The notes beneath the pieces were generated by a model, which worked only from the letters and a program-made list of their open reading frames with translations, ran no database searches and was not told the origin of the DNA. From Polytrichum commune (Eukaryota > Streptophyta > Polytrichopsida > Polytrichales > Polytrichaceae), in contig OX485803.1 of the NCBI GenBank assembly GCA_950295325.1, forward strand, positions 27,269,554 to 27,333,553: DNA of 64,000 nt, in the 5' to 3' direction. Shown here piece by piece: positions 1-12,643 of this stretch. The translations under genes and the position numbers were made by a program. The stretch's first letter is position 1. Each line of letters opens with the position of its first letter.

Positions 1-876
1 ATCCGACCCTTGGGAAAGTGGAGCATTTCCGTGAGCTTTGAGCTCACTTGGTGAGTACAAGCGGGCAGGGGGAGCACATGGTGGGGGTGATATGAGAGGC
101 GGAGGGAGACCAAGAGGCCGGAAGAACCATACTCAGATCGCCAAAAAGGGGACTTGGGCTGGCAGTCGTTGGCACTCCATTAACACTTGGTATTTGCGGA
201 TGTGAGGCCTCTCTCACACAGCTTTACTGACTGGCATGCACACAGGCAGGCAGACAGTCTCTCCCTCTCTCCCTCTCTCCCTCTCTCTCTCCTGACAGGG
301 AGCTAAGAGCCCGGGTGTAGGCCTAACCCCCATGTGAGTGATGCACTTTGCGCGATTTAAATAACAGTATTTCTGATTTGATTCGATACTTCCATAAGAT
401 CCGACAAATCTACGACGTTGACTCACGGCCGAGGAGGAGGGAAGGGAAGGGAAGGGAAGGGGCTTTGAATTCCAAGTCACAAACATGAGTAGCCTAACCC
501 CCCCCCCCCCCCCCCCCCAACGCATGCGTGGAGTGGGGTGGGGTGGAGGGGGGCGGGACATGATGTTGTGTCATGTCAACTTAACCCGACAACGATTAAC
601 TTATCATTCTGTGTAGCTCTCTTCAACACACGTGGCTCCCTCTCTCCGGCCTTGAAGCTTCCATGGCTGTGGAGTGAGTGAGTGAGCTGCTGCTACTGCT
701 GCGAAGGGTTGTTATAAGTTAATGTGGCCACATATATATATCCAACTGTAACTGTCATGGTGACCTCCCAAATCTTTTGGGAGGAGGAAAGTCACATGTG
801 TCGGAACCCCAAAATCAAGCTCTATTTTAATCCCCACTCGCCCTCGTCCCTGTTGTTGTTATTATTGTTGGATTCA
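1..876. other. intergenic, low-complexity tracts
   Basis: No gene is recognisable. The stretch holds a CT-rich run at about 258-292, a GGGAA repeat at about 436-461 and a 21-base C homopolymer at 498-518. Open frames here are low-complexity translations of these tracts and match no family I know. Confidence 0.6.
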
Positions 877-2089
877 GGGGCGGTTTACACTATGGACTAT
901 GACGTTGGACCAGGGCTCTGCAAGGCAGCTGATTGGCTCTTGAAGTTGTCCCGGGACAACTTCGGTTTACACTAAGGAAAAAATGGCAGAGGGACCATGG
1001 AGGTTGAGGTCCCCAAAATATTATTTTTAAGGCCTAATAAATGCACTGACATGGTCCAACGGGTTTTGCAGTGAGAGAGACAAGAGAGGTGGTATGGTAG
1101 GAAAAGGCAAGGGCCCATGTCAAAGAAATGCCATTTCAAGAATGTTTTAATGAATCTACCTTTTATGTACCTTAATCATATTATAGCCCATGAGACATAC
1201 CAACACTACCTTGCCCTACCCCTTAAACCGGCTTACATGTGTTTCATCAAACAACGCGGGACATCTAGACCTCAAGAATTCAAGTGCAGATTTGTTTTTT
1301 TGGTCTACCAGCTGCAATGTTTGGAACTTGGGGGCGTATAATATACCGTTGGAAAGGTCTTGAAAATACCTTTCCAACGGTATATTACACGCCCCAAAAT
1401 GTTTTTAAAATACAGTTGCAAAAGAAAAAACAAACATTTGTAGTGGTTTAGTGACTGTAGATCAGGGTGGTCAAAAGAAGCGCAATGGGAAATCTTCTAA
1501 CATTAATTATCAAAGAATTGAAATTTAGTGTTGAGCAAGGTTGGGTGGTAACAACATTAGATATAATCAAACACTAAATATCCTAGATAGTGTAGTGATA
1601 ACACAAGGTACATGTCACATGTAAATTACATTGAACATGTACAAATTGAATCGCTCATTTTTTTTGTAAAAATTGTTGTGAGAAGATTTGCAAGCCACAT
1701 CTTCGACACATTTAACAAGAAGTGAAGACAGTTGAAGCCCAAGAGATGACAAGAGAATGATCAAACTAAAAGAAGAAAAAACTAAGTGACAAGATAAGTG
1801 AAGGCATGTGTAGGCAAGTGAAGGCAAATTGAAGTCAACAAAATGGTCAAACTTCATTTTTTCCCAATATGCCCTTTTTGGGCTTATATTAAAAAAATCA
1901 GCACATCCACTTCTTGCCGCATGGTCATTCCTCTTGGTCCACATTCGGTTTACACCTAGTTAGGGGCCCAACGGCTTTGTAAATCAAATTTTTAAGAACT
2001 TGGACCATGAAATGTAGACCATGAACTCGTACCGCGGAATAAGGCATCTTCCGTGGGACGAGTTCATGGTCTATGGTGTAAACCGCCCC
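877..2089. mobile_element. PIF/Harbinger-like non-autonomous element, family A copy 1
   Basis: The element begins GGGGCGGTTTACAC and ends GTGTAAACCGCCCC, a perfect 14-bp terminal inverted repeat, and is flanked by TCA on both sides (874-876 and 2090-2092). A 3-bp duplication with GGG-type termini is typical of PIF/Harbinger (Tourist-like) elements. Related copies lie at 14279-15365 and 38562-40458. No transposase frame is visible, so it is non-autonomous. Subterminal sequence repeats the 'ggaccatgaa' motif in inverted orientation. A tight internal palindrome sits at 1331-1395. Confidence 0.85.
1331..1395. repeat. internal palindrome of family A element
   Basis: The segment starts GGGGCGTATAATATACCGTT and ends as its near reverse complement, with arms meeting around GGAAAGGT...ACCTTTCC. 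The equivalent palindrome in copy 2 is at 14735-14800. It may be a hairpin conserved in the family or a small nested insertion; I cannot tell which. Confidence 0.75.
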
Positions 2090-2092
2090 TCA

Positions 2093-3229
2093 AACGAGAT
2101 ACGTTGGGTCCCAAGTCCCACTCATTTCAGCATGTCCCAACTTTTGAGCCTCAAGAAACTGTTAAAATATGGTTGATTATCATTACAATCGGATCTTGAT
2201 TATTTTATGTAAAATTTTATTCACGGGACTTGGGTTGGGAGTTGGGGTCTAGCTTTTAGCTCGACCCAAATCTCAACACAAGTCCCGAGCCGAGCCTCCA
2301 AAAAGTGTTGCCATGTGGGCATCCATGTCATCCTTGGGACTTAGGGCTTGGGATCTTGTGTGAAGTGGTAAGTCCCAACTCCCCTCATGCTCTCAACGAT
2401 TAAGATTGCATAGATTGACCTCACGTGACTTGGGACTTGGGACTTGTGACCCTGTGTGAACTGGCCCTAAGGTATACGTGGCCCTATTGTGGACACTTCC
2501 AAGTTCAAAAGGGAATTTTGGTCGTTGGATCATATCTTGAATCGTCTTGTCTGGTTAGGAACCGTGATTCATGAAGACTGTCATTTCAAGTTTCGGAATT
2601 GTGGTTCAGAAGCACAAGTAAGAGATCAAAGTGAAGATTTTCAGAGGAAGTTTTAATAAGAAGTTTTCTCAAAGAAGGATCAAACCCATGATGTACTTGG
2701 CAGGTTCCAACTCTTATAGCTAACGTTGAATATAAAATCAACTATGTTATTTTCAAAACAATGGACGGAGTACCGTCCTATCTAGGTATTCTTGGATGGA
2801 GTACCATCTTATCTATGTATTCTTGGACGTACATGGTTATTAGACGCACACTCTAGGGAGGATTGGGGAAAAGGCACTCTTACCGAAGGAAAATGTTAAA
2901 AAAAAATTGTAGTACGTTTGTTCCTTACCCAATATCATGGTGAAACCCAAGATGATGGTACTGAATTCACCATAGATGATGGATATGAAATAGAAAAGGA
3001 TACAACTCTAAACTATGAATGCGGTTGCTATCTACATATCACCAACTAATAATCCCCACATCTTGAGGATTAATTGTGATTGATGCAATGTATGAGAAAG
3101 AAAAATCCAACCCATCAAATAAAAAGAATTAGTTGAAAAATAGGAGGCTTCAATGTTTGAAACCGATCGAGTCCTTAGTAGTTATGTGGTCAAAGACGTG
3201 TATATGGATGTGGATTTGAGTGATGGTGA
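2093..3229. other. intergenic with degenerate 'gggacttggg' repeats
   Basis: Between 2100 and 2475 there are repeated words such as gggacttggg and cccaagtccc in both orientations, ending gtgtgaactggccctaag at about 2456-2473. That terminus resembles the right end of the family C Harbinger-like elements, but I could not find a matching left end. From 2480 to 3230 nothing is recognisable, although it may be further decayed sequence of the retroelement that follows. Confidence 0.4.
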
Positions 3230-3800
3230 TACACCTATAGTATAAAAATACTTGAGAAAATTACCAAGGTTGAGTGAGAATATTGGAGAGACTTCTTAAA
3301 AATGTATATTAATTTTTTTGCTTGGACATACAAGGATTTGAGAGGAGTTCCGCCCAAAATTGGTGAACATGAAATTATATCAGAAAGCAAAGACAATATT
3401 GAATGCATCCTATATTCTTCTTGTTAGTCAAACAAGAGATTGATGAGTTACAAGAGGCTAGTATCATTTACCTTGCTCCATACAATGAATGGGTATCACC
3501 TATTGTCGTAGTACCAAGAAAAATGGTAAAGTACGAATATGTGTGGACTATTGGAATCGGAATATTGTCACCAAAAAGGACTATTTTCCTTTACCATTAC
3601 AAACACTATATTAGATGAGTAGCGGGTTATGACCTTTATTTAGTTACGGAAGGGTTTTCCGGATATAATAAAATTTCAATATACCCTCACATTGTCTTTT
3701 GACAACTTTTACTACACCATGGGGAATATGTGCACGTGGGAATAATGCCCTTTGGTTTGTGCAAATCTCCCAATACCTTCTCTAGACTAAGAATCAATGG
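3230..3800 (+). pseudogene. decayed Ty3/gypsy pol (reverse transcriptase) fragment
   Basis: Pieces of a Ty3/gypsy polyprotein are readable in three different frames. FAWTYKDLRG (from 3317) matches the linker before the reverse transcriptase. VKQEIDELQEA and EWVSPIVVVPRK (3427-3524) match the N-terminal part of the reverse transcriptase domain. GFSGYN (from about 3652) and MPFGLCKSPNTF (from 3744) match the next two conserved blocks. In-frame stops (about 3397, 3616 and 3702) and at least two frame changes separate them, so no functional protein is possible. I see no LTRs, integrase or RNase H nearby. The fragment shows an old retrotransposon copy on the plus strand. Confidence 0.85.
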
Positions 3801-4945
3801 TTGCCAGCATAGTAAAATGGATAGCTCCTAATCCTTGCATAGCTCCTAATCTTTACAATGGCAAAGTCAAGCAAGCAGAAACACAAGAGAGGAAGGGTGC
3901 CAATTGAGCCATTGATATTTCAAGAGATTTCCCCACCAATTCTAGAGCATATATGGAAGAGAGAGGGTTGTGTTGTGCAATTTTTGGTGCAACCTTGATA
4001 TTGTTTGGCTATGGTAGGTTGACTTGTCTGAATTTCATCAATTAACATTGTAAGTGAGTTTTAGGAAATAAAGGTGCAAAATCAAAGTGTGAGTTGTTCA
4101 ATCAAGGCTATAGTCAATATTACCGTGTTACATGCTAAGGAGGTGAAAACTTTATTCGATGTTGAATTGCCCGTGAATGCAAGAAAGTGGGAAACAATTT
4201 CTCAAGGAGGAACCCAAACATTTGTTGTTGAGGCTAATGGATGGGAAGTTGTGAGGGCGTTCACTCCTTGGAAGGAGTGCTTGGAGATAATTTGATAACA
4301 CATTGAATTAGGAGAGGATGATAGCTGAAAGGAGCATTGTGTGGTGTGTACAACATGCAACGCATTGGTGTGCGGTGTGAAGTAAAAATGGGTTGAGGAG
4401 TTGCTAAATTGTAATTCTAAAAATTTCATTTTATTTGATTTTGTGAATTGTTAGATCTTGGTTTTTTCTTTTTTCTTTTTTCTTTTGCAACCAACTATTG
4501 CGTTGATTGATATTTTGCAGTTGACTACAAAGTAGTAGTCAACCGGACCAGTGACCACAAGATTGACTGCATCAGTTTACCCCAAATGACATGACGTTTT
4601 TTGGTCCGGTGTCACATTGCCATCACAAGATGTGACATGACATGAAGTCCCTGGACATGAAATCCCTGGTGTAGCTAAGAGTTTTATGTAGAATAAACCT
4701 CATTCAAAAGGGTGTCCCCACCCACCCGCTCAAAGATTCTCTCACATGCATGTTTGGAAGTGCGATTGATTGGCATATTTTCTACTACATAGTGAATCCA
4801 CAAAAATCAAGAATTTGATTGTTGTCCGAGGAGAAGAATCCATATGAAGGGGTAAATTTCCAATTGTAGGATGTGTTTTTGTAGGGACATGAGGTTCCGA
4901 AGTCACATAAGGTATGCGGGTGTTGCTGAGTCACTTTTCTTTACC
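3801..4945. other. intergenic, no gene recognised
   Basis: A 73-codon frame at 4074-4295 has fairly ordinary amino-acid composition but matches no family I know. It could be residual retroelement sequence downstream of the pol fragment. A TTTTTTC-type pyrimidine tract lies at about 4462-4487. Nothing else is supportable. Confidence 0.4.
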
Positions 4946-5289
4946 GGACACCTAGTATATTTGATTGGTGTGTGGTCAGGTGAAGATCAACAAATAACCA
5001 TCATAAAGACACATGATGTTTAAAAGAGATTGAACTACATCTTCAAATCTTATTAAATACTCCACACTCAACAGTGAACACAATTGGAAGGACCTACCGT
5101 GTCTTCAATTAAGGAATCAACTAATATGCACTTCCGATAACCACAACTCAATCGTGGGAAGCTCAATTTTCAATCCGATTTTTGCTGATGCTTCATTAGA
5201 GATTTGCTAATGCAACACAAGCTCCATTGTGCAAATCTAATCGGTAGAAGCTAGAGAACATGAACCAAATAACACTCACATACCTTGTT
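4946..5289. repeat. dispersed repeat family G, copy 1
   Basis: About 340 bp starting near 'cctagtatatttgattggtg' and running to 'agaacatgaaccaaataaca' is closely related to 12048-12400. Both share the internal words cactcaacagtgaacacaatt and tttgctaatgcaacac. Partial copies on the opposite strand lie at 16600-17010 and 18055-18215. I found no clear terminal repeats or target-site duplication, so the class is unknown. Confidence 0.75.
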
Positions 5290-5355
5290 GGTTGTCCACA
5301 GTATCAATCTGGTTATACGTGTTGAAGCAGAGACCCAAGGTCAGGCAGATGTGTG

Positions 5356-5380
5356 TATTATTATTATTATTATTATTATT
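5356..5380. repeat. (ATT)n microsatellite
   Basis: Eight or so ATT units run without interruption just upstream of the tandem repeat block. Confidence 0.95.
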
Positions 5381-5441
5381 TCTTCTTTCTATCTTATTGC
5401 GCTTCTGAACACAGTGACCTAGAATCCAATACCACAGCACA

Positions 5442-6413
5442 AGTCAGAGTGTTGCCTCGTGCAGTATGTATGGGGAAGGATTTGGATCCGGAGAGATCTT
5501 TGTAGCAGGCTGTGAAATGTTTGTTGGAAGTAGATGGTGCTAATAACCCTCACTTTAAGTGCTGAGCATAGATACTACTATTGATTTACATATTTGTCAG
5601 GTGATTCTCATTAACATTTCATAAAGAATCCCAACACATCAAAATATGTCTTGTTTTGTATGTCCAACTTCAAAGGGTTTAAAATTTTACTGATAGATGA
5701 CTCAAATCCAATATCAAAGTATGGTGTTAAGGTGGTGGACATTCTCATAATCAAGTCAGAATGTTGCCTCGTATGGTATGTATGGGGAAGGATTTGGATC
5801 TGGAGAGATCTTTTGTAGCATGTTGTGAAATGTTTGTTGGAAGTAGATGGTGCTAATAACCCTCACTTTAAATGTTGAGCATAGATACTACTATTGATTT
5901 ACATATTTTTTCAGGTGATTCTCATTAACATTTGATAAATAATCCTAACACACCAAAATATGTCTTGTTTTGTATGTCCAACTTCAAAGGGTTTAAAATT
6001 TTACTGATAGATGACTCAAATCCAATATCAGAGTATGGTGTTAATTAAGGCGGTGGACATTCTCATAATCAATATGTGCATTCTCATAATTAGGTCAGGA
6101 TGTTTGCCTCGTACGGTATTTATCGTGAAGGATTTGGATATGGAGAGATCTTTTGTAGCAAGCTGTGAAATGTTTGCTGGAAGTAGATGGTGCTAATTAA
6201 TAACCCTCACTTTGAGTGTTGAGCATAGATACTACTATTGATTATGTATTTCTAAAGTGATTCTCATTAGCACCTGACAAAAGATCCCAACACACCAAAA
6301 TATGTCTTGTTTTGTATGCACAACTTTTAAGGGTTCAAAATTTTATTGATAGGTGACTCAACTCCAATATTAGAGTATGATGTTAAGGTGGTGGACATTC
6401 TCATAATCAATTT
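5442..6413. repeat. three-copy tandem repeat, unit about 310-340 bp
   Basis: Units begin at about 5445, 5756 and 6095 with 'tcag(a/g)(a/g)tgtt(t)gcctcgt'. They share ggatttggat, agagatctt, gaagtagatggtgctaat and aatatgtcttgttttgta in the same order. Copies differ by point changes and small indels, so the array is moderately old. Short frames inside it repeat the same peptide and are not convincing genes. Confidence 0.92.
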
Positions 6414-7377
6414 GTGCAAATTTTGCAAGAATTTAGGGTGTTGATTTAACATGCTCTATCTACCATTGTAAGTACTTGCATATAAACTACTTGATGACAA
6501 TTGCACAAACTAGCCCTATGAACGTGGGTGGAAAACTAGCATGGAAATAATTAGTGTGGGTCACACTAATTTCAAGTCAAGGTGGGACTACCATGGGTCC
6601 AAGACCACATGTCTTCCCCTATGTTTGCATAAAGACTTCCGGTCAACACCTTACATAAAATAAAACAGTCAGTTTACATAAAAATCTCTAGAATAAACCA
6701 AATCATGTGGCCCGTGCTAATTTCTACTTAAAACTTAGTGTACATTAGGTTAAAATTTAGTGTGGCCCATATTAATTCTCATTATGAGAATTAGCGTGAA
6801 CTCTAAAAACATGTTGTGGCCCACAATATTAGGACTATTTAGTGTAGTTAAGATCCTAATTCTTCCAAAGCAAACCCCTTTTGTTCTAGTAGTCTAATAA
6901 CCATGTTTTAAGAAGAAGAAAAAGAACACATAACATTATATTCATGCTTGAAAATTTGGTCAATTTTTTGGTTGTAGTTTCCAAATTTTGTTGTCAACTC
7001 CATTCACATTCAACTTGCTACATAGATGTGAAATTTTGTGAAGGAGGCATAACACCTTATGTCGCATCATGGTTAACCGTGATCAACATATGGCTAACGG
7101 GCTCACATTCATGCCGGTACCTGGTTACGGGCATTATTTTTATTTTATTTATTTAAGATCCGCACATTGATAACATAATTTAGCTTCATGCCTAGATTAA
7201 ATTGAACTCTAACGAATCTAAGCTTCGCGGAATTCGATTTGAGCACAAGTCCTTTTGATTCCCACACCCCATAGAACATGACATCTTTGGTGAATAAATG
7301 TTTGGTGATTAAGTTAGAATGATGTGCTACTCATGTGACCTTGGTTCCACATTCTTTTTTGCTGCACTAAATATTGT
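6414..7377. other. intergenic, no gene recognised
   Basis: AT-rich sequence. Around 6540-6850 the words 'ttagtgtgg' and 'gtggccca' recur in both orientations, suggesting another decayed foldback, but I could not define its ends. Confidence 0.4.
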
Positions 7378-7385
7378 ATCAAGTG

Positions 7386-8693
7386 CTCGGGGGGGGCACT
7401 CCCTTGTATATTTTGCATACACCTGCGATAATGAGCTATTAAAATGGGGGCTATTTACCTATGAGAAAGGATTATAAGGGATGCTAATTTTTGAAATAAT
7501 GGTAAATTGTTGTGATTATTTGCACCCTATTGGTAATTATAAATTCTTGGATGGTTGATTTTATGGTACCCTATATTACTTATATGTATTTTTTCCCCCT
7601 GATTGCCCCCATTCCTTAAAGTGTATGATACAGTAGAATTCCCGTTAGAAGCATATGTACAGAGTAAGAGAAACAAACATTTACTAGGGTTTAGGGTTCA
7701 TGGTCACACTGAAGTCCGGGCAAAGCAAAACACTAAACAATAACAACAAAAGATTGCAATTACATGTCATTAAGCAACACGAGCCAACGAATAAAAGTTG
7801 TGTTGGATAACACCGTTAGAAACCTTGAGGTCTTAGGGAACAGGCCAGCCACATGTGTCTCAAAGTCACATTTACAAGGTTTGCAGAATCCCTACAATTG
7901 ATGCCTTGATCTTCCAATCCTACACATTGGAGGAAAATCCCACGCCATGCAAGCAAAATCCACCTAAACTAGCTAGGCTACCATTTACACATGTGGGAGA
8001 TATGAGGGTACTCGAACTGAAATGACTACTACAAATTTCAAGGTATACTAATGATCATTCAGCCTTTTTTCCAAATTATATCTCCACATGTGTGAGATAG
8101 TACAAATTTAGCAGGTTTTATTTTTTATTTGAAATGAACTCACTCAATGAGCTGCATCTACCTCATCTAAGGTGTAGATTTTGCTAGTTGATTCATACAG
8201 TAGAGACACAGTTGAGATAATAGCATCCACATCAACCCACACATAGTCACTCTCAACATACTTATATTTGTTGAGACCCGGTTGTTTTTTGAACCAATGG
8301 AGGTAAGCCATAGCAGTTGGGAAGAGCGTTTCTCTATTTCCGTTCTGGACTGCACGTTTCATCAAGTCAATGAGTTGCCAACAATTGCCCCACTTAGTAC
8401 CAACCTTCACCCTTATCTTTTGAACCCTTCCTATATAGAACATGCCATATTTTGGTGGCAAAGTATTTAATTTTGGAAACTATCGCTTTTTCTCCATGCT
8501 ATTTTATATGTACCACTTAGATAATTTAATCATGTTTTGTCAAATGCTATATTACATATAATCATGTTTCACAATCCCAAAGCACCCTATACTACATCTA
8601 ATAATTTACAAATTTTACGCCAAATTTTTATACAAGACCCTATATTTTATCGCACGTAGTTCCTACGTTTTTCGCCAGTGCCCCCCCCCCGAG
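7386..8693. mobile_element. hAT-like element with G-run termini
   Basis: The left end is CTC, eight G, CACT. The right end is AGTG, ten C, GAG: a 15-bp terminal inverted repeat differing only in homopolymer length. The 8 bp on each side are identical, ATCAAGTG (7378-7385 and 8694-8701), which is the hAT duplication length. The 1.3-kb body encodes no recognisable transposase but contains a 105-codon frame on the minus strand (8144-8461). A similar left end, CTCGGGGGGTGCACT, occurs at about 37257, probably a truncated relative. Confidence 0.85.
8144..8461 (-). CDS. unrecognised 105-residue ORF inside hAT-like element
   Basis: The frame runs from an ATG at 8461 to a stop at 8144. The product has a balanced composition with many aromatic residues (YLHWFKKQPG, YVWVDVDAII, YTLDEVDA), unlike the low-complexity frames around it. 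I do not recognise a domain. Because it lies wholly inside a transposable element with intact duplications, it could be a captured host exon, a remnant of an element-encoded protein, or chance. No promoter or introns can be assigned. Confidence 0.25.
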   Translation of the reverse strand: MPPKYGMFYIGRVQKIRVKVGTKWGNCWQLIDLMKRAVQNGNRETLFPTAMAYLHWFKKQPGLNKYKYVESDYVWVDVDAIISTVSLLYESTSKIYTLDEVDAAH

Positions 8694-8701
8694 ATCAAGT
8701 G

Positions 8702-10715
8702 TCATATGGCATTTCATGTCACTTGTAGTAACTCTTCTTATGGATAAGTTTTACAAGTATTGTCATCCCAACTCACTTTTAGTTCATCCAAATGCCAACC
8801 ATATACGAAACAAAGTCTAGTATATTCCACATCCTAACATTTCCACAACGGCTTGTTGTCGTAGATTATTGAAGAACCATCTAGTAAGTGACGGCAAATG
8901 CAACATTGTAAAATCTCTAATGTTCAAATTTGTTTTACAAGGAACAAGAAAATGACGTTAGGTTTACATCTAGCGTCGGTGACACTCACATGGGCATTTC
9001 ACAATTAGCATTTCACATGTAGTAATACAAAGGAGAGCTTTGGTTGAATCCAACAAAGATTCGAGATGGGTCATAATGCAAGATTCGGGACCGATTCCTT
9101 GGTATTGGGAGCCCAATTCCTCAACACTGGGAGCACAATGCCCAAGCATATTGGAATCTGGGGTTCTCAATCCTTGGCATCCCTTTCGAAAGGCCAATTG
9201 CCTTAGCACGAGAAACCCAAGACTCGACTCTCGGGGATCGGGAGCACCGTTAACGGTAGAGACGCGCCTATAACGGTTACTTGCGGCAATTCGGGTGAAA
9301 AGAATGCTACGCTAATGTTATGTTTACACGTCATAGGTGCACTTTTCATGCACTTGAAAACATCGTGTGCATGTGAGTTTCATAAACCTAGCATTCTTTG
9401 CCAAGATCGTCGTGTTTGCTTCCATGAAAACCGGGTTGGGTAGATGGTGGTAGACGATAGAATAAGTAAGGCTAGATCCTAGACAATCGGTCTAAATTTG
9501 TAAATCACAACGAGGGAGGAACATTTCTTTTACTAGCCTTTGATGGCGTTATCCTAAATTGCTTTTATGATTTTGCTATACTTTCTAGACGCGGCACACA
9601 TTGATTCATAGATTGCGAACACAAAGCATACTAAAGATGCAATGAATGAATGGATGAACGCATATAATTAGATCATCTTCTTATGTTGCCTCTGTTAAAC
9701 TGTGTTAAAGAAAAAGGCAGCCTTGAAACACTTCCAAAATGAAATCTAAACCCAAAGGAAAAAAATGCATAAATAGAAAATGCCATACCGTAACATAAGT
9801 AAATATTTTTGAGAATGGTGGAATTGTATTCAAATTGTATGAAGTATTATTTTAGGGTTCTTAGGTTGGATGAATGAGAAGTATGCTTGTATGGGATAAT
9901 CTCCTCTGCCCAATGCCAACCAAGTGTGACCCACATCATAAGTGATTAGAGCACTAAACTTTTAAGCATATTTGCTAGGCATCACAAATACGTGCAATAG
10001 AATCACATGTCAAGTGTAATGAACTTATGAGTGTAGATCAATCAAGCCACATTGGTAGAAACATGTGAAATAAATTCAAGATTTTTCTTTTTCTTTTTCT
10101 TTTTTTAATGTGCAATTTGGTTGACCCCCACACTAACTTATCAACATTCCACATTATTTTCAACGTTTACTATCACAATATCAACATACGAGATTTTAAA
10201 GAATGTGATTTCTATATGGATGAATAAACAAAGTTTTCATTTGATTTATTGTTGGATATGGTTTCGACCCAAGGGTAACCACAAGAGACCTTTCTTCTCA
10301 AAGAGTCTCCGATTCATCATGCACCTTGATTATTTTTCAATTATCTTCTTTCCTTTTTCTCCCCATTGCATTATGGGAATGATTTGAGGTTCTGGGTTTG
10401 AGAGTCACGTCGATCGCAAAACTCCTCGCGGAACTCGACATAGAGATGTGCAAGAGTTGATAAAACTTTGGGCATATTTTTCAATATATTTGAGGCCAAA
10501 GCTTGCAAACCGTTTTTTCCAACAAGGTGAGGTGGAATATTTAGAGGAATTCGAACCATAGATAATCCTTGACCACTTCAAGTGACAAGTCCTCCCAACT
10601 CTCTCATTCAAGGGGCCGTCCCCTTGCAACCCAAACCAAGGTCCTTTGACTCATACACCCCCCACCCTCCCTCCCTCGTATTATCAATGAGATATACATG
10701 AAGTTTGAGTTGTTT
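8702..10715. other. intergenic, no gene recognised
   Basis: No family-level similarity is visible. Around 9040-9240 a GGGA-rich stretch reads open on both strands but gives no known domain. TTTTTCTTTTTC pyrimidine runs occur at about 10083-10107. Confidence 0.4.
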
Positions 10716-11000
10716 AACTTTGAGGGACTCCCCAATAGAAGGTCCAAATGCGAGATGGATTTTCCTTTTTGGAATTGGGGTACTAGAAGCGGAGACAAAA
10801 CCGATCTCTTATTGGTCTCCGGTTCATCGAAGTACGCGAAACCATGGCTTGTGCAAGTTTGAGGATTCCCCAATAGGAGTTCCTAATGTGAGACCAATTT
10901 TTTTTTTTGAAATGAGAGCACCAAAAATGGAGGAAAAGAAAACCAATATCTTCTTGGTCTTCGGTTCATTGAACCACGTAAAGTTACGATGCGGAGGCGC
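10716..11000. repeat. tandem duplication, unit about 142 bp
   Basis: Two adjacent units start at about 10717 and 10858 with 'tttgagg.(c/t)tccccaatag'. They continue in parallel through gagac/gagat, 'ggttcat(c/t)gaa' and 'cacg(t/c)aaa'. The open frames on both strands here are by-products of the duplication. Confidence 0.85.
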
Positions 11001-12047
11001 GTCACTTGCAAGTGAACTTGAAATGGCATGTGGATAGTTGTCTGAAGTCTCTAGGGAAAATGATTGCCAAGTAAGTTGAGAAATGGAAGCAATCATGCGC
11101 TCGTATATATTAAGAGAGTAAGCTTCGTCAAGAGGGCTTCTTCTTTATAGCTCGATGCAATCACAAGATCGCACTTGAAGCATGTGGTTGAGTAACTCAA
11201 AATACTTTGATTTTTTCATGATGTCAATATGTTATGTCACATGATACACATCATACCAAGATGCCACTAACTCTCATCTACCTTTGTCATGCTTCGTGCT
11301 TAGAAATTTGATGGTCATCACTGGATCTTGAAACCCTAAATTTTATTATTTTGTCTATGAGCACTAGATTCCAAGATCATCCTTACCAATCATGTTGTCA
11401 AAAATATTCTTTGGTGCAAACCAAAATATTCTTTGTCATAGAGAGCAAGGAAACATGTGTAATTTCTGTTATGTTGATGTGCATGTTAGGTCCAGTTACT
11501 ACCATCAACATTGGTGCCAAAGTTGGCATTCAAAAATTCAAGAAGATGATGAATTCCCCCACTATCCTGTGCCTTCAATGTAGACTACTGGTGTCCATGG
11601 AGGGCACATTTGTTTTTAAATTTAGAAGTGCCAGAATGTAGATGCATATAGAATTTGTGCGGAGCTCAACCAATGTAAGAACCACACATGGCAAAATTGG
11701 GTGAGGAGACTTACTTCTTGTCATAATAGAGAGGCCTCTATAATACAGTATACAATACAATTTATGGTAATGGAGTTCACATTATTCATCGTCTATCCAA
11801 GTAAGGGACTTTTTGTAATCACTAGGTGACAAGCAACGTAGATGACATGGGCACTTGCTTCTTCATGACCAGTCATGGAAGCAACTCTAATCAACATGGC
11901 ACCTCAATTTTAATTGCGCACTAAATCATATATATCTCTAGATACAAATATAGATATAGATAGTGTAGTATTACATCAAGGCAAGATGAGATTGAATACT
12001 TTGCAACACAAACTTGACCATAGGGAAGATGGGTCTTCAATGGGCTG
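11001..12047. other. intergenic, dispersed repeat traces
   Basis: The segment at about 11780-11960 is loosely repeated near 26465-26600 and 41620-41740; shared words include 'taatcaacatggc' and 'cactaaat'. It looks like an old dispersed element ending in the CACTAAAT motif. No gene is supportable. Confidence 0.4.
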
Positions 12048-12400
12048 GTTTTCCTAATCGGACCCCTAGATTTGATTGATATGTGGTTCAATGAGGATCA
12101 AGCAACAAACATCGTAGAGACACATGTTTAAAAGAGCTTGGACTAAGTCTTCAAATATTAAGAACCACTCTACACTCAACAGTGAACACAATTAGGAGGA
12201 TTTACATAACCAATTAAGAAATCAACAAACATGCACTTTTGATAACCATAACTAAATTAGAGAAGGTCTGATATTCAATTTGGTTTTTACAGATACTTCA
12301 CCATAAATTTGCTAATGCAACACGAGTTTTTTTTGTGTGTAAATCTAATTGGCAGAAGTTGGAGAACATGAAAACCGAACCAAATAACACCCACATACCT
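12048..12400. repeat. dispersed repeat family G, copy 2
   Basis: Same orientation and order as 4946-5289, with roughly 75-80 percent identity by eye. It includes 'ttgattgatatgtgg', 'cactcaacagtgaacacaatt' and 'tttgctaatgcaacac'. Ends are not defined by inverted repeats. Confidence 0.75.
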
Positions 12401-12643
12401 CAATGCTTCAGTCCTTTGAAGCTAACAACAATTGGAAAGTGTTCAATCAAACAATCACTCTCGGAGGAAAAGGAGATAAAGACAACGTTGCTTTGTATTG
12501 TGATGCGAAGAAAAGCCTATTTGTCTGTACATTGCCTAGGGTTGGCCTTGGGACATGCATAGGTTATAATGCCTATGTTAGTAGTAGGGGAGGGGGGGGG
12601 GGGAGTGGGCGATGAGATTATTGCTAAAAAGTATGGGACTTTA

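Noticed and set aside
214-561. 115-codon minus-strand frame
   Set aside because: It runs through the C homopolymer, GGGAA and CT-rich tracts; it is low-complexity.
4074-4295. 73-codon open frame near the gypsy fragment
   Set aside because: No recognisable retroelement or host domain and no supporting splice sites.
10604-11096. Three overlapping open frames on both strands
   Set aside because: They are produced by a 142-bp tandem duplication and match no family.
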